Below are positions 7,753 through 14,726 of a DNA stretch of 22,009 nt, piece by piece. Under the pieces are notes generated by a model. That model ran no database searches. It worked only from the letters and a program-made list of their open reading frames with translations, and was not told the DNA's origin. Positions within the stretch are counted from its first letter, which is position 1. Each line of letters starts with the position of its first letter. The position numbers and the translations under genes are program-made. The stretch is from JAFDVL01 sp043775925 (lineage in GTDB: Bacteria; Acidobacteriota; Blastocatellia; RBC074). The stretch is from the NCBI GenBank assembly GCA_043775925.1, contig JAYVRW010000150.1, forward strand, positions 1-22,009, in the 5' to 3' direction.

Positions 7753-9450
7753 ATGAAGTTTACGAAATTAAGCGTCGCGGGATTAAGTCTGGCCATGGTT
7801 TTGACCAATGTAGTTCCTGCCGCAGCTCTCACATCGAAAGCTGCTATCGCTGCTCCCGGCGCTATCGGCATCATCGAATCCAACGGCAGCGTCCTCATTA
7901 ATGGACGTGAAGCGAAAGGCTTCGTCACGGTTTGGGGCGATGAATTAGTGCAGGCTTCGTCTGATGCGCGCATCGTTTTTGGCGCGTTAGGGGAAGTGAA
8001 AATCGGAGCCGGATCTTCACTCCAACTGAAAATGGAAAACGCGAAGTTGCACGAAGCCGCCGGAACGCAGGCTTTCAACGCTGCGCTGTTGGGCGGAGAA
8101 ATGAACGTCAAATTGCAGGCAGAATCAGGGGCGATGGTAAATTCTTCCAACTCAGAATTCACCGCTTCACGTGGGGCTGATTTCAAAGTGAATTTGCAAG
8201 CCGGACACGCTTCCATTCAGGCGGGACGCGGCACCGTGTTAGCCAACGCATATTCTTCGCCGGCGAAGCCGACGGATAACAAAGCGCTGACTTCGACCAC
8301 GACCAAAAAAGATGTGCAGTATTTAGCTGTGAAGAAAATGGAGCGATTGATTGGAAGTTTTCAAATCAAAGCGCCCCAGGTGGTCTTAGCCGAAGCTTCA
8401 CGACGCGAACAGGCGATGCAGGATTTGAACGCGAAGAAAGCGTCGTTTATGCGTTCACTTTCATTGACGACTTCAGGCGCATTTTATGGCAGCACCAGAA
8501 CTGAGCGCAGTCCGCTGATTTCTTCGGCAAGAATTATCGGAGCCTCCGAATCATTGAGCGGAATTCTCATTAACGGCAAGCTCAGCACCGGACGTGAATC
8601 GTTGTGGGGCGGAGAAATCCTTGAAGCTCCGAAAAATTCCGGTGCCCGTTTGACGTTCGATTCTTTAGCGCAGGTCAGCCTTAACAGCGGAGCCAAAGCG
8701 AAAGTCTCGATTGAAAAAACTGGCGATCAATCTGCCACACGTGTGTTGGCGGCGCAGCTTCTAACCGGAAACGTCAATATCAAATTTGACCATGAAGCCA
8801 GCGGCTACGTTCGTGCCGGAGATTCCGTGATGGCGGCTTCCAGAGGCGCAAATTTCCGCGTCGAGATGCGGGAAGGGAACGGCGCGATGGATGTCAGCAG
8901 CGGCTCTGTCATGGTGATTGGCGACTGGCGCGTGATCGCTCCCGCAGTCATCAAAGATTCCAAAACCGGCAAAATCGGATTCGATGCCAAAAGCTACAGC
9001 ATCAAACCGACAAATCTGAACAGTATGTTCAATGTCGCAGTCAAAGGCTCACGCGAACTTGCAATGCGTGTAACCGATGAAAATAACAAGCCTGTTTCCG
9101 AAGCCGCAGTGAAATTCACGCTGGAAGGAACGGGATTATTAGGCTCATCAATGTTCGGCACGAATACGGCTGAAGTGCTGACCGATAAACAAGGCATTGC
9201 GAAAGTCGTCTATCACGCCGGTACAGCCGCCGGAACCGCTACTGTCAACGCCGAAGTGCAAGGTACGAACGCGAAGGCGGCGACGCGCGCCAATGTGACG
9301 CAGCAGGACGAAAAATTCGCATCGTGGCACGGCGGACTTCCAGCGGTGATTGTCGCCGCTGCCGCCATCGGTATCGGGGCCGGAGTCTGGGCGACACGTC
9401 AGGATAGATTGCCGATCAAAGGCACTGGCGATGCGGTGGTTGTGCCGTAG
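7753..9450 (+). CDS. Duplicated FecR-domain protein with Big_1 domain and C-terminal membrane anchor
   Basis: The 565-residue product has a signal peptide (about 1-26) and two copies of a FecR-like beta-helical domain at about 37-167 and 261-398. The copies line up: IIESNGSVLINGREAKG and WGDELVQA in the first, SLSGILINGKLSTGRE and WGGEILEA in the second, and both have an A-S-R-G-A-D/N-F motif (138-144, 362-368). A bacterial Ig-like Big_1 domain follows (about 430-516, MRVTDENNKPVSEAAVKFTL), then a hydrophobic segment (about 528-547, GLPAVIVAAAAIGIGAGVWA) and a short charged tail. The bulk should be periplasmic and held to a membrane by the C-terminal segment. FecR domains are known in iron-citrate signalling and in many uncharacterised surface proteins; no sigma factor is adjacent, so a signalling role is not supported here. 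GGAGGG six nt before the ATG fixes the start. Confidence 0.88.
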   Translation: MKFTKLSVAGLSLAMVLTNVVPAAALTSKAAIAAPGAIGIIESNGSVLINGREAKGFVTVWGDELVQASSDARIVFGALGEVKIGAGSSLQLKMENAKLHEAAGTQAFNAALLGGEMNVKLQAESGAMVNSSNSEFTASRGADFKVNLQAGHASIQAGRGTVLANAYSSPAKPTDNKALTSTTTKKDVQYLAVKKMERLIGSFQIKAPQVVLAEASRREQAMQDLNAKKASFMRSLSLTTSGAFYGSTRTERSPLISSARIIGASESLSGILINGKLSTGRESLWGGEILEAPKNSGARLTFDSLAQVSLNSGAKAKVSIEKTGDQSATRVLAAQLLTGNVNIKFDHEASGYVRAGDSVMAASRGANFRVEMREGNGAMDVSSGSVMVIGDWRVIAPAVIKDSKTGKIGFDAKSYSIKPTNLNSMFNVAVKGSRELAMRVTDENNKPVSEAAVKFTLEGTGLLGSSMFGTNTAEVLTDKQGIAKVVYHAGTAAGTATVNAEVQGTNAKAATRANVTQQDEKFASWHGGLPAVIVAAAAIGIGAGVWATRQDRLPIKGTGDAVVVP

Positions 9451-9466
9451 ATGGTATTAGTATAGC

Positions 9467-9511
9467 AAGTAAAAAGCCCGATTTTCCTCAAGAAAATCGG
9501 GCTTTTTACTT
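9467..9511. terminator. Strong intrinsic terminator after the FecR-like gene
   Basis: Perfect 20-nt arms (9467-9486 and 9492-9511) enclose the five-nt loop CTCAA. The stem contains AAAAAGCCCGATTTTC on one side and ends in GGGCTTTTTACTT on the other, so a U-run follows the GC core on the plus strand and an equivalent one on the minus strand. It lies 16 nt after the stop codon. Confidence 0.92.
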
Positions 9512-9625
9512 TAAGGCAACAGATCAAAAATTTCTTTCAATCAAACACCTCAGTGGATGATTGTAGAGCGACTGGGCAAGATTAAAATAAATAGTACTTA
9601 GTCTTACCAATTGATCAAATGCTAC

Positions 9626-9654
9626 TTGACAGTCGTGTAATTTTTACCTAACCT
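9626..9654 (+). promoter_or_regulatory. Candidate sigma-70-type promoter of the TonB-dependent receptor
   Basis: TTGACA at 9626-9631, a spacer of 17 nt, and TAACCT at 9649-9654. The -35 matches consensus fully, the -10 only in part. It would give a leader of about 95 nt before the ATG at 9758. The rest of the 307-nt spacer 9451-9757 holds the upstream terminator and nothing else I can recognise. Confidence 0.45.
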
Positions 9655-9757
9655 CACTCAGTATAAGAAGCATTTATAGACTTATGCAATTTCCAGGAAA
9701 ATTGCCATTACTAGCGAAGCTGGGTTAACTATCAACAATTATCAACGAGGTGAAGCA

Positions 9758-12700
9758 ATGAGAATCGTCCGCCATTTGATTACTCTCCTTTGTTTACTGT
9801 TTCTTGCTCATGCGACTTACGCACAGCTTGACAGTGGATCGTTATCAGGAACAATCACTGATGCCAGTGGCGCAATACTAGCTGGTACAAAAATTATTGC
9901 CAAAAATGATCGTACCGGTTTTCCGTTGGAAACAACTACTACTTCTACGGGGCTGTATGTTTTCCCCAGACTTGATCCTGGTAAATATACGCTGACTATC
10001 GAACAGGCGGGTTTTAAAAAGCTGACGCGCTCAAATGTGATCGTTTCAGTAGGAAACCGTACTGTCGCTGAAATGCAGTTAGAAGTCGGCGATGTCAGCC
10101 AGAGCGTCACGGTGACGGATACCACGCCGCAATTAAATACCGCCACCACAGAAGTGGGAGTAAGTTTTGCTCCCAAGCTTTTTAATGATGCGCCGATTTC
10201 GGCAGGCGGACTTCGCAGTATTGAGGCCTTCGTTGGATTGCAGCCTGGCGTCGTGAACGGTGCAGGTGCGGAAGGTGGAATTTCTGGTGGTGCGCGTCGT
10301 TCCAAAGAAATTTTGCTGGATGGCGCAAATATGACTAACCCGGAATCCGGTGGCGTCGCTTTCAATGGATTACCCGCATTTGAATCTATCGGAGAATTTC
10401 GGCTGATCAACAATACCTTTGCCGCAGAATATGGTCGCACAGGTGGCGGTGTCGAATCGTTTGTGACGAAATCAGGCGGCAATCAATATCACGGTAACGT
10501 CTTTGACTTCCATACCAGCAGCGCACTCAATGCCGCTTCGTGGGCTGGTAAAGCCAACTCAACTGTTGCCAATCCGATTTTCAAAAAACCATCGTTTCAC
10601 GGTAATAATTATGGCGCTACTTTTGGTGGGCCGATCTATTTGCCGAAGAAAATTTTTGGACCACTTGGTGGATATAACGAAGACAAATCCCGGACATTTT
10701 TCCTCTTCACCACAGATAATTTCCGCCGTGCATCCGCTTCATCAAGCTTTATCACGCTGCCAACGGTGAAGCTTCGCAATGGTGATTTTTCTGAATACAC
10801 CAATAAAATCATCTACGACCCCATTACCAAATTAGCGTTTCCTGGTAACGTTATTCCGGCGAATCGGTTTAGTAATGTCAGTAAAAATGTATTGGCGTTG
10901 CTTCCGGCGCCAACGAACGGAAATCTCACGGCGAATTATTTGCAGACGACGACCAGCGTTAATAAGCAGGATTCGTGGAGTATCAAAATCAATCAGAATA
11001 TTGGTTCGCGGCATCTCCTGAATGGTTATTACTCGTCACAGTATATTGGTAGTGTTGTTACTGGGCCATTACCGGGTCCTTTATTTGGTAATAATGGTAA
11101 CGCCTTTAGTCCGAATAAGCCGATTTTTGCGCGCCTGGGCTACGATTGGATTATCAGTTCATCGCAGAATCTGCATTTGAGCTACGGAATAACTAAGCTG
11201 CGTAGTTATTTTGAAAATCCAAGTGTTGGTAAAGGGTGGCCACAGAAGCTTGGTTTGAAAGGTGTCACGGAAGCCGGTTCTGATGCCTTCCCTGTGATTA
11301 CTTTTGGTGGTGTGTATCAGGCTTTGGCTGACACCAATGGAACGAAAACTAACGGTACGCAATTCAACAATACTTATCATTTTCGTGGTGATTATAGTTG
11401 GGTGCGAGGAAACTTTAACTGGAAGTTTGGGGCTGACCATCGTCAGATGAGGACGACAGGTGAACCATTACCTTCAGGCGCTTTTGATGACGCTGGTGTC
11501 CAGGGCGTTTTCAACTTTGCTGCTAACGAAACAGCCAATAATGGTGGAGGTGACCCCTTCGCCAGCTTCTTGTTAGGGCTATCGAATTCGTCTTCGCGTA
11601 ATTACAATGGAACGGGTATCTCCGCTAAGTTTGGTTACAATGCGTGGTACGCGCAAACAGACTGGAAAATCCGTCCTAATATCACCTTGAATTTGGGCAT
11701 GCGCTATGAGCTTCCCACGCCTCGTCAAACGAATCCGGTTGGGTCATTTACTTCTTTCGATCCAAATCTGACCGATCCACGTTCAGGTCTGAAAGGGGCA
11801 CTGGCTTATCTGGGCGATTGTACGGGATGTAACGGTAAAGATCGTTTTGGCATCATTGACAAATCATCCTTTGGCCCGCGTCTCGGCTTAGCCTGGTCAA
11901 TTAATCAGAAAACAGTACTGCGGGCTGGATACGGTATCTATTATGCAGCAGGTAATGGTCTGATGGGTGGATTCTGTATCCGTTGTGCAACTGGTTTTGC
12001 TACTACTGCGAGTGGCGTCGGTGGTGCGAACTGGGATAACGGTTTTGCCCCGACTGCCAGCTTCCTGGCGCCACCGATTGTGAGTCCTTCGGCAGGTAAT
12101 GCTGCTGATGAAATTTATTACATCAGCCCAAAATCAGGCACCGCTCCTCGTTTTCAAAACTGGAGCCTGGGCTTCCAGCGTGAATTGCCATTCAAATTCG
12201 TGGCTGAAGTTGCCTATATTGGCAATCGTGGGACACGTCTTTCAGCGAATCATTTTTCTTTGAATCTTTTAGACCCGAAGTTCTATGCGCTGGATAGTCT
12301 ATTATTTAAGTATATTGACGATCCGGCTGTCGTTGCAGCAGGCTACAAAGTTCCTTACACGAATTTTATAGCCGATTGGGGTAAGACCAGTACAACGACA
12401 GGCGCAACCTTGGCGCGTGCTCTACGCCCTTATCCGCAGATCAACGGCCCGGTTAGTGATGAATACAATCCAGTTGGCAGCTCCTGGTATGATTCATTAC
12501 AGGTCAAACTGGATCGTCGTTTCGGCAACTTGTTTGTTGAGAGCAACTACACTTGGTCGAAATCCTTAACCAACGCTTCTGGTTCACAAACGGGCGGCGA
12601 TTCTAACAATCGTAACCCCAAGACTGACCGTTCGCTTTCACAGACAGATGTGTTGAAATTCGAGAAAAGCTATCAATACACGGATAATCCGCACATCTTC

Positions 12701-13318
12701 AACTTAGTCGTAGCGATGGATCTCCCCTTTGGTAAAGGTCAGAAATTCCTCAACAGCAATGGATTTGTTGATCGCCTGCTGGGCGGTTGGACGGTTTCAT
12801 TTGTCGGGAATTATACGGCGGGACAGTTGATTCTGCTTAACGCGCAGACCAATTCTTATCCTAACTGGGGATTTGCCTACGGTCGTAAGCGTGTCAACAT
12901 CGTGAATGGAAAAGCTATTACGACTGGGATTAGCCGCCAGGACCTTGATCCACGCAAAGGATTGGTCGGTGGTGTTTATGATCGGACAGTGTCAACGAAC
13001 TGGTTGAATAACGATTTCTACACCATCCCTGGAACGTTTGAATTAGGTAATTCCCCTACTTATCTGAATCAGTTGCGGAATCCGAATGCTTATAATGACA
13101 ACATGGGATTCATTAAGCGGACACGAATTAGGGAGAGCGTTAATTTTGAGATTCGGGCGGAATTCTTCAATGTCTTCAACCGCACGAACTTTGGCTTAAC
13201 TGGATTCCCGATCAGGCCCGCAACTGGAACTGGCGCACTTGTGAATAGCTTTGGTATTCCGAATGGTGTCCGTACGGGTGAACGTTCTGGACAGATTGCT
13301 GTAAAGCTTAACTTCTAA
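9758..13318 (+). CDS. Oar-like TonB-dependent receptor with carboxypeptidase-regulatory N-terminus
   Basis: The 1186-residue outer-membrane protein has a signal peptide (about 1-22, ending HATYAQ), a carboxypeptidase-regulatory-like beta-sandwich (about 25-110, SGTITDASGAILAGTKI and YVFPRLDPGKYTLTIE), a plug domain (about 115-240, with EILLDGANMTNPESG and NNTFAAEYGRTGGGV), and a long beta-barrel ending in the expected aromatic residue (AVKLNF). This is the architecture of the large receptors that are abundant in Acidobacteriota; the ligand (often guessed to be oligosaccharides or peptides) cannot be told. Two CxxC pairs occur in one barrel region (DCTGCNG and FCIRCATG). GAGG with seven nt spacing supports the start. 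It has its own terminators on both sides and looks monocistronic. Confidence 0.93.
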   Translation: MRIVRHLITLLCLLFLAHATYAQLDSGSLSGTITDASGAILAGTKIIAKNDRTGFPLETTTTSTGLYVFPRLDPGKYTLTIEQAGFKKLTRSNVIVSVGNRTVAEMQLEVGDVSQSVTVTDTTPQLNTATTEVGVSFAPKLFNDAPISAGGLRSIEAFVGLQPGVVNGAGAEGGISGGARRSKEILLDGANMTNPESGGVAFNGLPAFESIGEFRLINNTFAAEYGRTGGGVESFVTKSGGNQYHGNVFDFHTSSALNAASWAGKANSTVANPIFKKPSFHGNNYGATFGGPIYLPKKIFGPLGGYNEDKSRTFFLFTTDNFRRASASSSFITLPTVKLRNGDFSEYTNKIIYDPITKLAFPGNVIPANRFSNVSKNVLALLPAPTNGNLTANYLQTTTSVNKQDSWSIKINQNIGSRHLLNGYYSSQYIGSVVTGPLPGPLFGNNGNAFSPNKPIFARLGYDWIISSSQNLHLSYGITKLRSYFENPSVGKGWPQKLGLKGVTEAGSDAFPVITFGGVYQALADTNGTKTNGTQFNNTYHFRGDYSWVRGNFNWKFGADHRQMRTTGEPLPSGAFDDAGVQGVFNFAANETANNGGGDPFASFLLGLSNSSSRNYNGTGISAKFGYNAWYAQTDWKIRPNITLNLGMRYELPTPRQTNPVGSFTSFDPNLTDPRSGLKGALAYLGDCTGCNGKDRFGIIDKSSFGPRLGLAWSINQKTVLRAGYGIYYAAGNGLMGGFCIRCATGFATTASGVGGANWDNGFAPTASFLAPPIVSPSAGNAADEIYYISPKSGTAPRFQNWSLGFQRELPFKFVAEVAYIGNRGTRLSANHFSLNLLDPKFYALDSLLFKYIDDPAVVAAGYKVPYTNFIADWGKTSTTTGATLARALRPYPQINGPVSDEYNPVGSSWYDSLQVKLDRRFGNLFVESNYTWSKSLTNASGSQTGGDSNNRNPKTDRSLSQTDVLKFEKSYQYTDNPHIFNLVVAMDLPFGKGQKFLNSNGFVDRLLGGWTVSFVGNYTAGQLILLNAQTNSYPNWGFAYGRKRVNIVNGKAITTGISRQDLDPRKGLVGGVYDRTVSTNWLNNDFYTIPGTFELGNSPTYLNQLRNPNAYNDNMGFIKRTRIRESVNFEIRAEFFNVFNRTNFGLTGFPIRPATGTGALVNSFGIPNGVRTGERSGQIAVKLNF

Positions 13319-13347
13319 GCTGACAATCTTATTTCCTTGTACCTTTT

Positions 13348-13387
13348 GCGCCTGTCTGTCGTAGTTCGGCAGGCAGGCGCTTCTTTT
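13348..13387 (+). terminator. Intrinsic terminator of the TonB-dependent receptor
   Basis: Arms of 14 nt (13348-13361, GCGCCTGTCTGTCG; 13367-13380) pair completely if two G-U pairs are allowed, with loop TAGTT and then TTCTTTTTT. It lies about 30 nt after the stop. Confidence 0.9.
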
Positions 13388-13421
13388 TTCTGTTGCTCAA
13401 AACTGAAAATCGCGGAGCGTT

Positions 13422-13527
13422 TGGAGTGCTGCGGCTCGACACAGCTTTTGTCTCGTCGTTGAAGATTTATGGTTGACGGCACATACTCAGGCACGAACGC
13501 AAAGCGGCGTCGAGCCGCAGCACTCCA
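13422..13527. repeat. Long inverted-repeat element IR3
   Basis: Arms 13422-13440 and 13509-13527 are perfect 19-nt reverse complements (TGGAGTGCTGCGGCTCGAC); pairing continues imperfectly inwards (AGCTTT against AAAGCGG). Unlike the others it is not next to a stop codon; it lies beyond the terminator of the receptor gene, in the 288-nt spacer before the antitoxin gene. Confidence 0.85.
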
Positions 13528-13553
13528 CATCAAGGCTTCGCCTGATCAAGGGG

Positions 13554-13581
13554 TTGATTTCATTCAGGTTTAATTTAAACT
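13554..13581 (+). promoter_or_regulatory. Candidate promoter with palindromic operator for the HigA-type antitoxin
   Basis: TTGATT (13554-13559), 16-nt spacer, TAAACT (13576-13581). The -10 box is overlapped by the palindrome GTTTAATTTAAAC (13568-13580). A helix-turn-helix antitoxin binding here would block its own promoter, as is usual in the family. This is inferred from position only. Confidence 0.4.
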
Positions 13582-13606
13582 GGCATCTCAAAGCTGGGGA
13601 TAATTT

Positions 13607-13885
13607 ATGAGACAAGGCGCAAAACCATGGAACGAGTTTTTAATTACTAAACTGGCAAAGTCAGAAGAATTTGCGGTTGACTATCTCAATGCCTGCCTGG
13701 AAGAAAACGATCCGAAGTTGTTACTGCGAGCCTTGTGCGGCGACTTAGCCAAAAAGACCGGACTCAATCGTGAGAGCCTGTATCGGATGCTTTCAGAGAA
13801 CGGCAATCCGACGATTTATAGTTTAAATGAAGTCCTGGATGCGTTAGGAATGCAGCTTCAGTTTGCGCCGAAAAAGGCAGCGTAG
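13607..13885 (+). CDS. Solitary HigA-type addiction-module antidote protein (HI1420-like)
   Basis: The 92-residue protein matches the pattern of the putative addiction-module antidote family found downstream of HI1419-like toxins: VDYLNACLEENDPKLLLRAL at about 25-44, then a helix-turn-helix (LAKKTGLNRESLYRMLSENG) and the closing NEVLDALGMQLQF. In this family the antitoxin binds DNA and a RelE/HigB-like toxin, whose gene normally lies just upstream. Here the upstream 288 nt hold only a terminator and an inverted repeat, and downstream lies a convergent vapBC pair, so no partner toxin is visible. It may be an orphan antitoxin left after toxin loss, or may act as a plain repressor. GGGGA six nt before the ATG supports the start. 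The stop is one nt from inverted-repeat element IR6. Confidence 0.85.
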   Translation: MRQGAKPWNEFLITKLAKSEEFAVDYLNACLEENDPKLLLRALCGDLAKKTGLNRESLYRMLSENGNPTIYSLNEVLDALGMQLQFAPKKAA

Positions 13886-13886
13886 T

Positions 13887-13976
13887 AGCGTAAACTTTTA
13901 CTTTGTGTTGTGGCTCAGGAACACAGTGATTGACAAGAGGAAGAGATTACAAAAACGCAAACTAAAAGTTTACGCT
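13887..13976. repeat. Long inverted-repeat element between convergent higA-like and vapC (IR6)
   Basis: Arms 13887-13907 and 13956-13976 are 21 nt with two mismatches; the outer 14 nt (AGCGTAAACTTTTA) are perfect. The right arm can also fold on itself (CGTAAACT-TTT-AGTTTGCG with one G-T pair). The left edge is one nt after the higA-like stop, and the right arm encodes the last residues and TAG stop of vapC, so the element joins the two convergent 3' ends. Confidence 0.85.
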
Positions 13977-14417
13977 CCTGCATTTTTTCTTTGCTCGCGG
14001 AAGGTCAGGGACAAGCGTAAACGCTTCGCAATGAACAGGGCGAAACAAGCCGAAATCGCGGCGATCTACCGTCAGGACTGTTTTGATTTTCATTCGTTCT
14101 GCCATCGCCATGACGGTTGCGTCTACCATGCCGAGTTCTGCGTCGCGGTATTGTTCCAGAATTTCAATGGCGCGGTTCAAGTCGTTCAGGGTGAAATGTT
14201 CGAGTACCATTTCACGATTTGTCAGAGCGCGTAAAAAAATTATCTCCGCTTCGGTACTGATGTGTTCGACCAGCATATAACAAAGCTCGGTCACTATCGG
14301 GCTGGGAACAATAAAGGTTTCCTGACTGTTGGTAACAAAGTGAACCATTGGCTGATGATGCTTATCATCTCGATCAATGAGGGCTAAGAGAGCGCCAGTA
14401 TCTGCTATAATTGCCAT
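13962..14417 (-). CDS. vapC: VapC-type PIN-domain toxin ribonuclease
   Basis: The 151-residue protein has the PIN-domain acidic residues D6 (IIADTGALLAL), E44 (IVTELCYML), D99 (LGMVDATVMAMAE) and D118 (VLTVDRRDF), which bind Mg2+ for cleavage of RNA, in other family members often tRNA or 23S rRNA. It is the toxin of a VapBC pair: the antitoxin gene ends two nt upstream, and AGGAG within the end of that gene lies six nt before this ATG. The family usually ends soon after the last acidic region; here the C-terminal residues RSVNF and the TAG come from an inverted-repeat arm, so the original end has been replaced. All catalytic residues are intact, so the toxin is probably active. Confidence 0.9.
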   Translation of the reverse strand: MAIIADTGALLALIDRDDKHHQPMVHFVTNSQETFIVPSPIVTELCYMLVEHISTEAEIIFLRALTNREMVLEHFTLNDLNRAIEILEQYRDAELGMVDATVMAMAERMKIKTVLTVDRRDFGLFRPVHCEAFTLVPDLPRAKKKCRSVNF

Positions 14418-14419
14418 GC

Positions 14420-14656
14420 TTAGCTCCTTTTGCGACGAGCTTTTTGCCGGAGAATTTTTTCCACCTCTTCGGAAAGATTCCCTTTTCTGCTTTGTCCGAT
14501 GGCAATGAAAGAAAGGCTTCGTGGCTCCTGTTTCGCTTCGAGGTAAGAATTTAGCGCTTCACGAAAAATTGCCGTGAAGGTTGTTCCCTGAACTTGCGCT
14601 AATTGTTTGACTCTGAGTAGTAAATCGTTTTCCAAAAGAATCGTCGTTCTGGTCAT
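14420..14656 (-). CDS. vapB: VapB-type ribbon-helix-helix antitoxin
   Basis: The 78-residue protein begins with a ribbon-helix-helix DNA-binding segment (RTTILLENDLLLRVKQLAQ, then TTFTAIFREALNSYLEAK) followed by a basic, flexible tail that would wrap the toxin. It is immediately upstream of vapC with a two-nt gap, the usual antitoxin-first order, and should both neutralise VapC and repress the operon. The ribosome binding site is weak (GAGA). The gene is divergent from the PSCyt1/DUF1553 gene, with only 70 nt between the start codons. Confidence 0.85.
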   Translation of the reverse strand: MTRTTILLENDLLLRVKQLAQVQGTTFTAIFREALNSYLEAKQEPRSLSFIAIGQSRKGNLSEEVEKILRQKARRKRS

Positions 14657-14671
14657 ATATTTTTCTCTGTA

Positions 14672-14709
14672 TTGTATGTTAGCATATATTAAATATTATC
14701 GCCCTGCAA
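14672..14709. promoter_or_regulatory. Overlapping divergent promoters of vapBC and the DUF1549/DUF1553 operon
   Basis: Leftward: TTGCAG (14709-14704), 17-nt spacer, TATGCT (14686-14681), 25 nt before vapB. Rightward: TTGTAT (14672-14677), 16-nt spacer, TATTAT (14694-14699), 27 nt before the ATG at 14727. Between them lies the AT-rich palindrome ATATTAAATAT (14686-14696), a possible VapB operator. If so, the antitoxin could also affect the rightward operon. The boxes are only moderate matches. Confidence 0.35.
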
Positions 14710-14726
14710 AAAATAAGGATGACAAG

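Noticed and set aside
7698..8216. Minus-strand ORF of 172 codons over the FecR gene start
   Set aside because: Antisense to a signal peptide and FecR domain with a strong ribosome binding site; no features of its own.
9817..10482. Minus-strand ORF of 221 codons inside the receptor gene
   Set aside because: It is antisense to the signal peptide, carboxypeptidase-regulatory and plug regions, which are clearly coding; composition is Pro/Ser/Thr-rich as expected of a shadow frame.
13863..14234. Plus-strand ORF of 123 codons overlapping the higA-like 3' end and vapC
   Set aside because: It is antisense to vapC, whose PIN active-site residues are intact, and crosses the inverted repeat.
14607..14726. 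Upstream extension of paralog A by 40 codons
   Set aside because: It would overlap vapB, lacks a ribosome binding site and would place the signal peptide internally; AAGGA and the signal peptide support 14727. The resulting equal length (1115 aa) of the two paralogs is a coincidence.
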